A stretch of DNA of 64,000 nt from Saccharomonospora sp. CUA-673 (GTDB taxonomy: Bacteria; Actinomycetota; Actinomycetes; Mycobacteriales; Pseudonocardiaceae): NCBI RefSeq assembly GCF_001942305.1, contig NZ_MKKE01000001.1, positions 1 to 64,000 on the forward strand. The letters run 5' to 3'. The notes beneath the pieces are model-generated. The model saw nothing but the letters and a program-made list of their open reading frames with translations, was not told the origin of the DNA and did not search any database. The number at the start of each line of letters is the position of its first letter. Position 1 is the stretch's first letter. Below are positions 8,627-17,064 of this stretch, piece by piece. A program made the translations under genes and the position numbers.

Positions 8627-9468
8627 GTGGACACACCACTCCCCGACGAAGTGGCCCACGCCGTCGGCACGTATCTGCGGGCAGCCGACCGTGTGCTGCC
8701 GGGCGGGATCGTCGCGGCAGCCGTCGGCGGGTCGATCGCACTCGACGCCCATCGGCCGGGCGCCAGCGACGTCGACCTGGTCGCCCTGCTCGACGACGAT
8801 CTGCGTGAACGACGTGATCTTCTCCCCCGGCTACGCGCCCTGCATGTGTCGCAACTTCCACGTCTCCTCGGCCGAGCCGTGCGCGGACACGGGTTCTCCG
8901 CGTGCTGCAACACGGCCTTCGTGTGGGAATCGGATGTGTCCCTGCCGGTGAGCCGGATCGAACCGGCGGCCTCCCACACCGGAGAGCTCTTCGACGCCCG
9001 CGGAGCGTTCGACGTCAACCCGGTGACCTGGCATGAACTCACTCGCGGCGGCATTCCGGTCCGTGGCGGTGACCTGTCGACGTGGCGCCTCGATCCCGAA
9101 CCCGACACCCTGCGAGCCTGGACCCGGCAGAACCTCCACGACTACTGGGCGCCCCTCGCCGACCGACTGAATGGACGGAGCGGACAGAGCCGTCGACGGC
9201 CGATCGGCGCGAGTCGGGTCGAATGGTGCGTACTGGGCCCGGCCCGAATGCACGCCACGATCACGAATGGAGACGTCGTCTCCAAGGAGGAAGCCGGCCG
9301 CGCGCACTCGAAACCTTCCCCGAGCACACACCGATCACCCACCTTGCGCTCGCCCGACTCCGGCGCACCGCCATCCCCGCGAGACCCCCACGGGCGCATT
9401 GGCGTGAACAGACGGTCGACGCCATGGACGCGATCATCACGGCGGCCACCGAGGCCCGGACGCAATAG
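8627..9468 (+). CDS. Nucleotidyltransferase (aminoglycoside adenylyltransferase-like), frame broken
   Basis: From the GTG at 8627 the protein shows a nucleotidyltransferase core: VGGSIALDAHRPGASDVDLVALLDDD holds the G-S followed by D-V-D that binds metal and NTP. A helical C-terminal domain (EWCVLGPARMHATITNGDVVSKEEAG) resembles the DUF4111 part of ANT(3'')-like enzymes. Coding then continues in another frame as ALETFPEH...AIITAATEART to the stop at 9468. One missing base near 9298 explains the shift. The repaired length is about 280 residues. It may modify a small hydroxylated or amino-sugar compound; resistance activity cannot be claimed from sequence alone. Confidence 0.7.
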
Positions 9469-9533
9469 ACCCAGCAACGACATTCGGGCGCGGCCAGCTC
9501 CAGGACCACGGCGAGCCAGGACCTGTCACTTCG

Positions 9534-9746
9534 TCACTGGGCAAAGCGATCCAGCAAAGCCACATAGCGCGTACGCCCCTCGCAGGACAATGCGCGGACA
9601 CGGTCGGCGCGAACCATGCGCGCCGCCGCCTCGGAGATCGCGCGTACTGCGGCGTCGTGCCTGCTGATGCCACTGGCCGCCGCGAGCAGGGTCAACGCCC
9701 GCCCCTGCTCCGCGGTCAGTCGCAACGTCATCTCCATGTCAGACAT
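9534..9746 (-). CDS. Small ribbon-helix-helix-like protein
   Basis: A 70-residue protein beginning MSDMEMTLRLTAEQGRALTLLAAASGISRHDAAVRAI. A short beta strand followed by two helices matches the CopG/RHH DNA-binding pattern, as found in many antitoxins. No toxin gene lies downstream: the next gene to the left is convergent. The start at 9746 is chosen because the upstream in-frame sequence is low in coding character. It could be a free-standing repressor or an orphan antitoxin. Confidence 0.6.
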   Translation of the reverse strand: MSDMEMTLRLTAEQGRALTLLAAASGISRHDAAVRAISEAAARMVRADRVRALSCEGRTRYVALLDRFAQ

Positions 9747-9774
9747 GCTCCCACCACGAGGCCCCGGCCGCGGT

Positions 9775-10191
9775 TCAGGCGTGGTTGACATCGAGGTTGT
9801 CGGGGACGAGGTCTGCGCTGTCGGCGTACTGCCGGAAGCCGAACGCCGCTGCGCGGAAGTACGCCGAGACGCACTGGGCGGCATCGCCGGTGACGCCGAC
9901 GTCGGACAACGCCTGGTCGAACAGCCGTAGGCAGGCCTCCTCCATGTCGGCGTCGGAGCCCTGACCCGCGTGCAGTCGGCGCATCGACGATTCGTCGCCG
10001 TAGCCGGCCGTGTACAACGCGGGCCCGCCCACCGCCTCGGCGAGATAGGCGGCGAGGCGTTCGTCGTGCTGCGGGTGCATGCCGTGGGAGAAGGGGTGTT
10101 GCGCCAGCGGGTCGTCCAGGCACAGCTCGTGCCACCGGCGGCACACCGCCAGGATGCGGTCGAATCCCCCGACGTCCTCGTACAGGCTCAT
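9775..10191 (-). CDS. Truncated-hemoglobin-like globin
   Basis: A 138-residue protein with the layout of group II (trHbO-like) truncated globins: MSLYEDVGGFDRILAVCRRWHE at the N-terminus, PFSHGMHPQHDERLAAYLAEAVGGP with the conserved HxxRL segment, and a C-terminal helix pair. The histidine in HAGQG could be the proximal heme ligand. These proteins bind oxygen or NO and often act in redox protection. No strong ribosome site is visible before the ATG at 10191, so translation may be leaderless. It is encoded next to the small RHH-like gene on the same strand. Confidence 0.75.
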   Translation of the reverse strand: MSLYEDVGGFDRILAVCRRWHELCLDDPLAQHPFSHGMHPQHDERLAAYLAEAVGGPALYTAGYGDESSMRRLHAGQGSDADMEEACLRLFDQALSDVGVTGDAAQCVSAYFRAAAFGFRQYADSADLVPDNLDVNHA

Positions 10192-10245
10192 CACCGGAGG
10201 GTAGCGGCGCGAACCCGGTCGTGCCCGCGGTGAAACGGGGCTACC

Positions 10246-10650
10246 GTGACGTCCATGGCCACGTTGACCGACGTCGAGCGGATCGCCACCGGGCTTCCCG
10301 AGGTGACGATGCGCCCGGCGTGGGGCATGCGCATGTGGCGGGTGCGCGACCGTGGGTTCGTGTGGGAACGGCCGTTGAACGGCACCGATCGTGCGGCGCT
10401 CGGCGACGCCGCCCCGGACGGCGAACTCGCGGCCGTACGGGTCCAGGACGAGCCCACGACCCGCGAGCTGCTCGCCGCCTACCCCGACCGTTTCCTGACG
10501 ATCCCGCACTTCGGCAACTCACCCGTGCTGCTCATCCGGCTCGAGGCCATCGACACCGAGCACCTGCGCGAGATGATCGTCGACGCGTGGCTCGACCGCG
10601 CCCCGAAACGACTCGCCGCCGCCTACCTCGCCGAACACCCCGACGACTAG
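10246..10650 (+). CDS. MmcQ/YjbR family DNA-binding-like protein
   Basis: A 134-residue protein of the MmcQ/YjbR (CyaY-like fold) family. The pattern VERIATGLPEVTMRP near the start, GFVWERPL, then YPDRFLTIPHFGNSPVLLIRLEAI and the C-terminal DAWLDRAPKRLAAAYL helix is typical. The family is annotated as DNA-binding on structural grounds, but its function is not established. The GTG at 10246 has a GGGG stretch upstream; an ATG three codons later is an alternative start. Confidence 0.75.
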   Translation: MTSMATLTDVERIATGLPEVTMRPAWGMRMWRVRDRGFVWERPLNGTDRAALGDAAPDGELAAVRVQDEPTTRELLAAYPDRFLTIPHFGNSPVLLIRLEAIDTEHLREMIVDAWLDRAPKRLAAAYLAEHPDD

Positions 10651-10652
10651 GC

Positions 10653-11051
10653 CTACCCGGCGGCCGGGACGAGGGTGTTCTGTCGGCGCTGAATCCACCA
10701 CCTGCCCTCGCGGCGGACGAACACGTACAGCGCGTTCATCGCCGGCGGCTCCCCCGAATCCGCCGCCGCACGGGAGGCCCACGCGGTCTTCAGCGCAACG
10801 GCGACGTCGGGCGCGACGAGCTCGATGTCACCGAGTTCGTAGTGGGCGGTCGCGTCGCGGAGCGGACCGGCAAGGCCCGCCCGGACGGATTCCTCCACCG
10901 CCGACCGCCCACGGAGGACGCCGCCGACGGCGTTCACGATCACCGCGTCGTCGGCGACGTGCCGCACGAGCAGTTCCGGGTCGTTGGCGTTGAACCCCGT
11001 CTCGACGTCCGTGACGATCGCCTGCAACGCCGCGCTGTCGCTCTTGGTCAT
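10653..11051 (-). CDS. SgcJ/EcaC-type SnoaL-like protein
   Basis: A 132-residue NTF2-like protein: FNANDPELLVRHVADDAVIVNAVGGVLRGRSAVEESVRAGL is the hallmark N-terminal half of the SgcJ/EcaC family, and RREGRWWIQRRQNTLV is the usual closing strand. Members are often linked to small-molecule metabolism without a defined reaction. The ATG at 11051 is chosen over an upstream in-frame start that adds an unlikely extension. It converges with the MmcQ gene, with only two bases between stops. Confidence 0.75.
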   Translation of the reverse strand: MTKSDSAALQAIVTDVETGFNANDPELLVRHVADDAVIVNAVGGVLRGRSAVEESVRAGLAGPLRDATAHYELGDIELVAPDVAVALKTAWASRAAADSGEPPAMNALYVFVRREGRWWIQRRQNTLVPAAG

Positions 11052-11164
11052 ATCCACGACACCGTTGTAGTACCTCGACCTCACTCGAGGTCAAGTCGAG
11101 AACCGTGCCGGCCGGGCTCGTCGAGCTCGGCCGGCACGGTCCGGATCGTGCTTCCCCGCCGATG

Positions 11165-12031
11165 TCAGGCACGTTCGACGGGGAGCCAGAGCTCGCACGT
11201 CGCGGTGCTGAAGTCCTCGGCCTGGTCCAGATAGGAGACCAGCGACGGTCCGGGACGGAGTCGCCACGGGTTGGACGGGAACCATTCGGTCGCCGTCGCC
11301 GCCATCGTGTCCTGCAGCGCCTTCGGGTGCTCACCGGAGGTGCGGAACACGGCCCACGAACCGGCCTCGGCCTCGATCGCGTCGAGGTCGTCCGGGACGT
11401 CGGTGTCGGCCCCGACGGCAACGCCCTGCATGTGCGTCAGTTCGCTGCCCTCGGCATAGCCGGGGTCGACGTCGGCGCTGACCTGCAGCACGCCGCTCGG
11501 GTCCATGGTGCCGAGTTCCTCGAGTCGCACGAACGCCGAGTCCGGCAGCGACCGGATGTGCTCGGCGATGTGCGGGTTGATGCCTTCGTAGACGAGCGGC
11601 ACGCGCGCGGCGTGGCCGACCAGGCGGAAGGCGGGTTTGTCGACGATACGTGCGTCCATTGTGGTGCTCCCTTCGACGGTCAGGCGGAACCTGAGCTGTG
11701 CTTGACTGCGAAGGGGGCCGCCTGCGCGGCGCACGTCTCCCGGACGCACGCCGTGGACCGTGTGGAACGCCCTGCCGAACGCCTCGGTCGATCCGTATCC
11801 ATATCGGACGGCGATCGTCAGCAGGTCCTCACCGCCGATGACGTCCGCCGCGGCGACCGTCATCCGCCGGCGCCGGATGTAGTCCGACACCGGCATTCCC
11901 GCCAGGGACGAGAACATGCGGCGTAGGTGATACTCGGTGGTTCCCGCGCCGACCGCGAAGGCGGCGACGTCGAGTTCCTCGTCGAGATGGTTCTCGACGG
12001 CGGCCACGAGGCGGTTCAGAGTGTCGATCAC
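11165..12031 (-). CDS. AraC-family regulator with GyrI-like effector domain
   Basis: A 288-residue protein. The N-terminal AraC double helix-turn-helix spans about residues 5-105 (AAFAVGAGTTEYHLRRMFSSLAG and IAVRYGYGSTEAFGRAFHTVHG). The C-terminal GyrI-like/BmrR-type ligand-binding domain starts near TMDARIVDKPAFRLVGHAARV. The same order is found in Rob- and BltR-like multidrug sensors. The GTG at 12031 has a GGGAG site five bases before it. It probably senses a hydrophobic or cationic small molecule; its target promoter is not evident here. Confidence 0.88.
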   Translation of the reverse strand: MIDTLNRLVAAVENHLDEELDVAAFAVGAGTTEYHLRRMFSSLAGMPVSDYIRRRRMTVAAADVIGGEDLLTIAVRYGYGSTEAFGRAFHTVHGVRPGDVRRAGGPLRSQAQLRFRLTVEGSTTMDARIVDKPAFRLVGHAARVPLVYEGINPHIAEHIRSLPDSAFVRLEELGTMDPSGVLQVSADVDPGYAEGSELTHMQGVAVGADTDVPDDLDAIEAEAGSWAVFRTSGEHPKALQDTMAATATEWFPSNPWRLRPGPSLVSYLDQAEDFSTATCELWLPVERA

Positions 12032-12147
12032 GGCTGCTCCCTTCGTGACCGAATTCTTCCGAGTATCGGCATGGGCCCGCCCGATCTTTCCTGCCCGATT
12101 CGATCGGCGCGATCCGGCGCCGGTCGGGTGCGGCTCAGCGGCGCGGT

Positions 12148-12582
12148 TCAGCCGCGGACGTGCCGGGCGCAGGCGGCGACGATGGCTTCGGCGGCATCGA
12201 TCGCCTCGGTGACGTCCTGCGAGGTGGCGGTCGGACGGTCGACGGCGGGGTACTCGGTGGCGTTGCGCACCTGGCGCATCCACTCGAAGTCCTCGAGCGC
12301 CTCGTCGGCGACGAACACCGCGGCCGCGGTTCCGGTGTTGCGGTGGGCGCCGCCGATGGGCCGCACCCGCAGTCCCTCCGCGGCCAGCACCGCGCCGAGT
12401 GCCTTGCGCGCCCCGTCGTAGGCGGCGGTGAAGGCCATCGCGTGGTCGTCGGTGCCGGCGAGCACGCGCGCGGTGTGCACGTGCCGTTCGGCCGTGTCGA
12501 TGACGCCCAGTGCGTGCTCCCGGTTCACCTCGACGCGGTCGAGGCGGTTCTGCTTGAGCATCCGGGCGATCGGATCAGTCAC
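12148..12582 (-). CDS. HEPN-domain protein paired with an MNT nucleotidyltransferase
   Basis: A 144-residue all-helical protein with HEPN character (NREHALGVIDTAERHVHTARVLAG, TAAYDGARKALGAVLAAEG, EDFEWMRQVRNATEYP), close in style to the SAV_6107-type HEPN group. Its start overlaps the MNT stop by eight bases, so the two are one operon. Classical HepT toxins carry an R-x4-6-H RNase motif; here the equivalent site reads RNATEY with no histidine, so RNase activity is doubtful. It may be a modified toxin, or the substrate that the MNT partner nucleotidylates. Confidence 0.7.
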   Translation of the reverse strand: MTDPIARMLKQNRLDRVEVNREHALGVIDTAERHVHTARVLAGTDDHAMAFTAAYDGARKALGAVLAAEGLRVRPIGGAHRNTGTAAAVFVADEALEDFEWMRQVRNATEYPAVDRPTATSQDVTEAIDAAEAIVAACARHVRG

Positions 12583-13195
12583 GGCTGTCCCCGTTTCCGG
12601 CCGGGTCGAGTACCTCGCCGGTCCGGACGTCGACGACGGGACGCGAGCGCACGGTCGTGACGAACGGGTCCGGGTCCGGCGTGTCCCAGTCCTCGCGTGC
12701 GAGCCGCGTGATGTTGACGGGGAGGTCGAGGCGGTCGCCGACGTCGCCAGCGATGCGGGTCAGCGTCCGCCGGGGCGCGTCGCCGACGACGAGCACGTCG
12801 AGGTCGTGGGGAAACGCGCCGCTCTCGCCCGCGCGGCGCGCCGCCCACGAGCCGTAGATCAGGACGCGCTCGGCGCCGTCGACACCGTCGAATGCCTCGC
12901 GCAGCATGGGAATCGGTCCGTAGGTAGCGGCGATGAGGTCGCGCATCAACGCGAACAGCGGATGGTCCTCGTTCGCCTGCACGAGACGGTTACGCCCCTC
13001 GTGCCGGTCACGTAGGACGTCGTTGTCGATGAGTCGTCCGATCTCGCGGTGGACGACCGGCCCGCTCACGCCGGTACGTCGTCCGAGCTCGGCCAGCGAG
13101 AACTCCCGGTCGGGGTGGCCGAGCGTCTCGGCCAGCAGCGCCCCGACCGCGTCCGACCGCACGAACGGCGTCAGCTGCGGAGCCAGAGTCTTCAC
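12575..13195 (-). CDS. Winged-helix plus MNT nucleotidyltransferase (antitoxin-type)
   Basis: A 206-residue fusion. Residues about 13-70 form a winged helix (FSLAELGRRTGVSGPVVHREIGRLIDNDVLR), and residues about 105-200 form a minimal nucleotidyltransferase with GS at 115-116 and the D-x-D pair at 131/133 in PHDLDVLVVGD. MNT proteins of MNT/HEPN systems neutralise the HEPN toxin by transferring AMP; here the enzyme also carries its own DNA-binding domain. The GTG at 13195 has no clear ribosome site and may be leaderless. A perfect palindrome lies seven bases upstream, suggesting autoregulation. Confidence 0.78.
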   Translation of the reverse strand: MKTLAPQLTPFVRSDAVGALLAETLGHPDREFSLAELGRRTGVSGPVVHREIGRLIDNDVLRDRHEGRNRLVQANEDHPLFALMRDLIAATYGPIPMLREAFDGVDGAERVLIYGSWAARRAGESGAFPHDLDVLVVGDAPRRTLTRIAGDVGDRLDLPVNITRLAREDWDTPDPDPFVTTVRSRPVVDVRTGEVLDPAGNGDSRD

Positions 13196-13201
13196 AAAAC
13201 A

Positions 13202-13215
13202 GGAAGATATCTTCC
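13202..13215. promoter_or_regulatory. Candidate operator of the MNT/HEPN operon
   Basis: GGAAGATATCTTCC is a perfect 14-base palindrome directly before the MNT start codon. A further TATCGGAAGAG partial copy of one arm follows. The downstream protein has a winged helix, so binding of its own promoter is the simplest reading. Confidence 0.6.
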
Positions 13216-13242
13216 ATTTATCGGAAGAGTCAAGCGTAGCCG

Positions 13243-13803
13243 TCAGTCGCCCTTCGCTGCCCTGAAGCGGGCCTTCTTCTGCTTGTTGCCGCAGGTGTTC
13301 ATGTCGCACCACCGCCGGCTTCGGCTGCGGCTGGTGTCGAAGAACGCGGCGCGACATGTCGGCGATGCGCACAGCGCCAACCGCCCTTCACGTTCGCCGG
13401 CGAGCATGTCGATCGCATCGGCGGCGATGACACCGAGCGCGTCCGCCACGGCGGCGCCGTCCGCACCGAGGCGCCACTCCCGTCGACCCTCGGATGTCAA
13501 CATCGCGGCAGCCCGCCCCTGGCCACTGCAGTCGTTGATCACCGCGACGGCCTCCGGCGGGAGTTCCTCATCGGATGCGGCCGCGGTCGCCGCGGCGTGG
13601 ATCGACTCCCGCAGCTGCTTCGCGCGCTCGAGTTCGGCCTCGGTGCATCCGTCGACGGTCAGGCCGTGGATGTCGAGCCAGTCGACAAGTCGCCGCGGCA
13701 CGGGAATCCGCTCGACCTGCGCGCCCTGACGTTCGGTCAACGTCGCCGTGAAGCTCGTCGCCAGCTCGCTGCCGAGGCGGAACTCGGGGAACTCAGCACC
13801 CAT
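13243..13803 (-). CDS. CGNR zinc-finger (ABATE-type) regulator
   Basis: A 186-residue protein. The C-terminal CGNR zinc finger is complete: CASPTCRAAFFDTSRS with the first cysteine pair, then RRWCDMNTCGNKQKKARFR with the second pair and the CGN(K) signature. The N-terminal region is the helical ABATE-type domain thought to bind a small ligand. It is divergent from an epoxide hydrolase gene, and two near-identical 19-base inverted repeats fill the shared promoter, one touching its own start codon. I infer that it represses itself and the epoxide hydrolase until a substrate-like ligand appears. Confidence 0.85.
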   Translation of the reverse strand: MGAEFPEFRLGSELATSFTATLTERQGAQVERIPVPRRLVDWLDIHGLTVDGCTEAELERAKQLRESIHAAATAAASDEELPPEAVAVINDCSGQGRAAAMLTSEGRREWRLGADGAAVADALGVIAADAIDMLAGEREGRLALCASPTCRAAFFDTSRSRSRRWCDMNTCGNKQKKARFRAAKGD

Positions 13804-13804
13804 G

Positions 13805-13823
13805 GAACCAGCTTAGCCGGTTG
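13805..13823. promoter_or_regulatory. Operator copy 1 between CGNR regulator and epoxide hydrolase
   Basis: GAACCA-N7-CGGTTG with the core GCTTAGC: an inverted repeat whose outer bases differ by one position from the second copy. It starts two bases upstream of the CGNR start codon, so binding would block that gene directly. Confidence 0.65.
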
Positions 13824-13846
13824 CCATCACGCAACGCCGACTGGTA

Positions 13847-13865
13847 GAACCGTCTTAGCCGGTTC
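13847..13865. promoter_or_regulatory. Operator copy 2 between CGNR regulator and epoxide hydrolase
   Basis: GAACCG-N7-CGGTTC with perfect six-base arms and core TCTTAGC. It repeats copy 1 exactly 42 bases away, four helical turns, so two dimers would bind the same DNA face. The right arm also forms CCGGTT-CC-AACCGG with the following bases. Confidence 0.65.
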
Positions 13866-13895
13866 CAACCGGGTTCGACGTCGCGAGGAGGTCGC

Positions 13896-15067
13896 ATGTC
13901 CGCCCCCACCCTCGATGTGCAGGAGTTCCGCGCCCACGCCGTGGACGCCGACCTGGCCGATCTGTGGGCGCGCCTGGCCGCGACGCGACTGCCGGAGGCC
14001 GAGACGGTGCACCGCGCCGGGCCCGACCCGCGCCGCTGGGATCAGGGCGTTCCGCTGGCCGACCTCGTCGACGTCGTCGAGTACTGGCGGACCGACTACG
14101 ACTGGCGCGCGTGCGAGGATCGCCTCGACCGGATCGGCCAGTTCCGCACGACGATCGACGGCCTGGGCATCCATTTCCTGCACCGCCGCTCGCCCCGCGC
14201 GGACGCCGTTCCGCTGGTGCTGACGCACGGGTGGCCGAGCAGCGTCGCCGAGTTCGTGGATGTCGTCGACGAGCTGGCCGATCCGGCCGACGGCGCGGCG
14301 CCGGCGTTCACGTGGTGGTGCCGTCGCTGCCGGGTTTCGGATACAGCGACAAACCGTCGGCCACGGGTTGGGGCACGGAGCGGATCGCGGCGGCGTGGGT
14401 GGAACTGATGGCGCGCCTCGGTTACGCCGAGTTCGCCGCGCACGGCGGGGATTGGGGCGGCAATATCACGACGGTCCTCGGCGGCCGGTTCCCGGACCGC
14501 GTCCTCGGCATTCATTCGACGTACGCGGAGGCCCCGCCCGGGGTGACGACCGACGGTCTGACGGCGGCAGAACGCCGGTGGGCCGACGACACGGCCGATT
14601 TCTGGCTCAACCGCGCGGCGTACGCGAAACAGCAGGCGACCCGTCCGCAGACGATCGGCTATGCGCTCGTCGATTCGCCGGTGGGTCTGCTCGCGTGGAT
14701 TCTCGACAAGTTCGCGGAGTGGAGCGACACGGTCGACAGTCCATTCGAGACGATGTCGCGGGACCGCATCCTGGACACGGTGACGTTGTACTGGTTGACG
14801 CGCAGCGGTGCGTCGGAGGCGCGGATCTACTACGAGAGCCACAATTCGCTCGATCCGGATCTCCGGGTGGACGTCCCGGCGGCGATCACGACGTATCCGC
14901 GCAACATCGAGAAGTGCCCGCGTCCGTGGGCGCGGGAACGGTATCGGCAGATCGTGCGCTGGCGGGAGCCGGAATCCGGCGGCCACTTCCCAGCGCTCGA
15001 GCGACCCGAGTACTTCGTCCAGGACCTGCAGGCAGGCCTGTCGGCGGTCCTGGCCGCACGGGGCTGA
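13896..15067 (+). CDS. Epoxide hydrolase (alpha/beta-hydrolase with EHN domain), frame broken
   Basis: The EHN N-terminal domain (residues about 5-105, including FRAHAVDADLADLWARLA and YWRTDYDWRACEDRLDRI) leads into an alpha/beta-hydrolase with the oxyanion motif HGWPSS. The frame then changes near 14308, where TTCCACGTGG is expected but one C is missing. In the next frame it continues VVVPSLPGFGYSDKP, the nucleophile aspartate in HGGDWGG and the catalytic histidine in ESGGHFPALE. The repaired protein has about 390 residues, the family size. It would hydrolyse epoxides to diols in the cytosol and is probably controlled by the divergent CGNR regulator. Confidence 0.85.
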
Positions 15068-15100
15068 CCGGCGTTGCCCGCCGGATACGATCGGACGGTG

Positions 15101-15574
15101 ATGTCCGTCCGTCGCGCGACACCCGAGGATGCGGAGTCGCTGACCGACCTGCACCTCGACGTGTGGGACGAGGCCTATTCCGGGCTCATCCCCGCGGAGT
15201 TGCTGGCGGCGCGGCGCGCACGGCGCGAGAGCATGATCGAACGGTGGCGCGACGTCCTCGCGGATGGAACGACCACGCAGCTCGTCGCCTGCGACGACAC
15301 GTGCCGATTGCAAGGCTTCACGAGTGTCGGCCCTGGTCAGGACGAGGGCCTGCCGGACCTACGGGTCATGGCCCTGTACGTGCGGGCCGAGGTCTACGGC
15401 ACGGGCGTCGGCCACGCCCTGCTCGACGCGGCGGTCGGCGACGCGCCGGCCTACCTGTGGGTTCTCGACGGCAACCGCCGAGCGATCGACTTCTACACCG
15501 GACAGGGCTTCCAGTTCGACGGCACGACCATGACCGAACCCGAAGGCGTCGAACACCGCATGGTCCGCAGATAA
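15101..15574 (+). CDS. GNAT-family N-acetyltransferase
   Basis: A 157-residue acetyltransferase. The acetyl-CoA-binding region LRVMALYVRAEVYGTGVGHALLDAAVG contains a G-x-G-V-G version of the Q/R-x-x-G-x-G/A loop, and the closing DGNRRAIDFYTGQGFQFDG strand is typical of GNAT enzymes. The substrate is unknown. It follows the epoxide hydrolase by 33 bases on the same strand and could be co-transcribed with it. A GTG directly before the ATG at 15101 is an equally possible start. Confidence 0.85.
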   Translation: MSVRRATPEDAESLTDLHLDVWDEAYSGLIPAELLAARRARRESMIERWRDVLADGTTTQLVACDDTCRLQGFTSVGPGQDEGLPDLRVMALYVRAEVYGTGVGHALLDAAVGDAPAYLWVLDGNRRAIDFYTGQGFQFDGTTMTEPEGVEHRMVRR

Positions 15575-15583
15575 CCCCAGCGC

Positions 15584-16373
15584 TCAGGCTCGCGCGAACG
15601 ATCCGTCCTCGAACAACAACGGCACGACATGACGAGTTCACGCGGACTGCTGCGTCCACATCGGACGCGTATCCCATCGCGGTGAGCTCGCGAGCGCCGA
15701 CGCACGCGCCGAGGTGTTCCACCGCGTTGTCACCGACGGCACCGAACAACGCGGCGGCCGTCGACGCCTCCGGACTCATCACCGCGCGACGCTCCGACGT
15801 CGTCGACCCGATGGCCGACGCCAGCTCGGCGAGGATCGCGCCGGCGCCGAGGTGGCCCTCGAGGGCGGGTCGGAGCGAGTCGTCGTGCTCCCACCGTTCG
15901 CCCGCGGCGATGACCGCGACCGATGCGCCCTGGTCGATCCGCGGCGCGAGCCGGTCGGCGACGGCGCGGGCGTTGCGCAGGCAGCCGATAACGACCTCGC
16001 CGCCGGCGTCGGCCACAGCGGCGGCGATCGTCGATCCGTTCGGCGACGGCAGGACGAGGCGCGGTACCGGTTCGCACGAGAGGAGACCGGCGGGCGACAG
16101 CGACGGGACCGGTGCGGCGCCCTCCTTCGTCGCCTCGAGCCGGCCGACGGCGAGCACGGCGTCCCGTTCCCGCGCAAACGTTTCCGCGCGGTCGTCCTTC
16201 CACCGGTACGGGTAGACCCGCATGCCGCGTTCGACGGCGATGCAGACCGAGGTGGAGAAACTCAGCACGTCAACGACGACGGCGATATCGGCCGCGGTGG
16301 CCCGTGCGCCGACCGGTCCCCAGTCGAAGCGGACGGCATGGTTCCGCTGTCCGAACAGTTCCGTGCCGGCCAT
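15584..16373 (-). CDS. ComB-like 2-phosphosulfolactate phosphatase family protein, frame disturbed near the end
   Basis: About 262 residues. ComB features are clear: DIAVVVDVLSFSTSVCIAVERG near the start, PSPNGSTIAAAV in the middle and GCLRNARAVAD. ComB removes phosphate in coenzyme M synthesis in archaea; actinobacterial homologues lack that pathway and their substrate is unknown. The last 15 residues (VVPLLFEDGSFARA) lie in another frame; unlike the other breaks, this one needs one base less (or two more) near 15625. The ATG at 16373 is chosen; a GTG five codons upstream is possible. Confidence 0.72.
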
Positions 16374-16408
16374 CGCGTGCCCGTCCACCTACCCGGACAC
16401 CGGTGCGG

Positions 16409-16951
16409 TCACGGGCGGAGTTCCTTCTTCAGCTTCTCCCAGGCGGTGGTGCGCAGCTTTCCGCTTGCGTGGGCCTGTTCGGCGGCGGCGAGGAGGTGCT
16501 CGGGGTCGACACGTCCGTGACATTCGGCGAAGGCGTCGGCGACGGGCTGGCACTCGAGGCCTTCGTAGCGGGTCGTCTCGACCTCGTACTTCGCGTGCGT
16601 GAGCTTGACGAAGTCCGGCATGGTGCGCCGCACGCGCCGGGTGGTGGTCACGTAGACGTGGCGGGGGTTGGCGTCGGCGAGCCCGAACAGCGCCAGCACC
16701 GATTCGCCGTGCAGGAACGCACCGTCGCCGACCCGCAGGAGCGCCTCGGCGAACCGGTCGTAGCGCGTCGCGGGCGCGTTCGGCACGCGGTACAGCCCGT
16801 ACGCGACGTTCTCCAACCCGCCCCGTGCGGCCAACTTCGGGAGTTCGACGGCCGGAACCCCGGCCGCGACCGCATCCTTCGGGGTGAGGAATCCGTACTG
16901 CTTCAACCCGATCTCGCGGACGACGTCCCGGTACTTCACCCGACTGGCCAT
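16409..16951 (-). CDS. AbiEi-type antitoxin-domain protein without a neighbouring toxin
   Basis: A 180-residue protein with an N-terminal winged helix (REIGLKQYGFLTPKDAVAAGV, ELPKLAARGGLENVAYGLYRV) followed by the AbiEi C-terminal region (FLHGESVLALFGLADANPRHVYVTT). In type IV pairs the partner AbiEii nucleotidyltransferase is downstream; here the next gene is a ComB-like enzyme, so the antitoxin is an orphan or has another role. A TATAGT -10-like box (minus strand, 16958-16963) lies seven bases from the ATG, which suggests a leaderless transcript. Confidence 0.78.
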   Translation of the reverse strand: MASRVKYRDVVREIGLKQYGFLTPKDAVAAGVPAVELPKLAARGGLENVAYGLYRVPNAPATRYDRFAEALLRVGDGAFLHGESVLALFGLADANPRHVYVTTTRRVRRTMPDFVKLTHAKYEVETTRYEGLECQPVADAFAECHGRVDPEHLLAAAEQAHASGKLRTTAWEKLKKELRP

Positions 16952-17064
16952 GGCACGACTATACCATTAACGGTAGTGTCCTGACATCGGCGAGTTGCTT
17001 GCTTTGATGAAGCACAGTGGGCAGGCTGGGCCCGACCGGAGCTTGCGCCGACCCGAGGAGTGCC

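Noticed and set aside
15584-16373. Coenzyme M biosynthesis from the ComB-like gene
   Set aside because: No other coenzyme M genes are present, and actinomycetes do not normally make it; only the protein family is supported.
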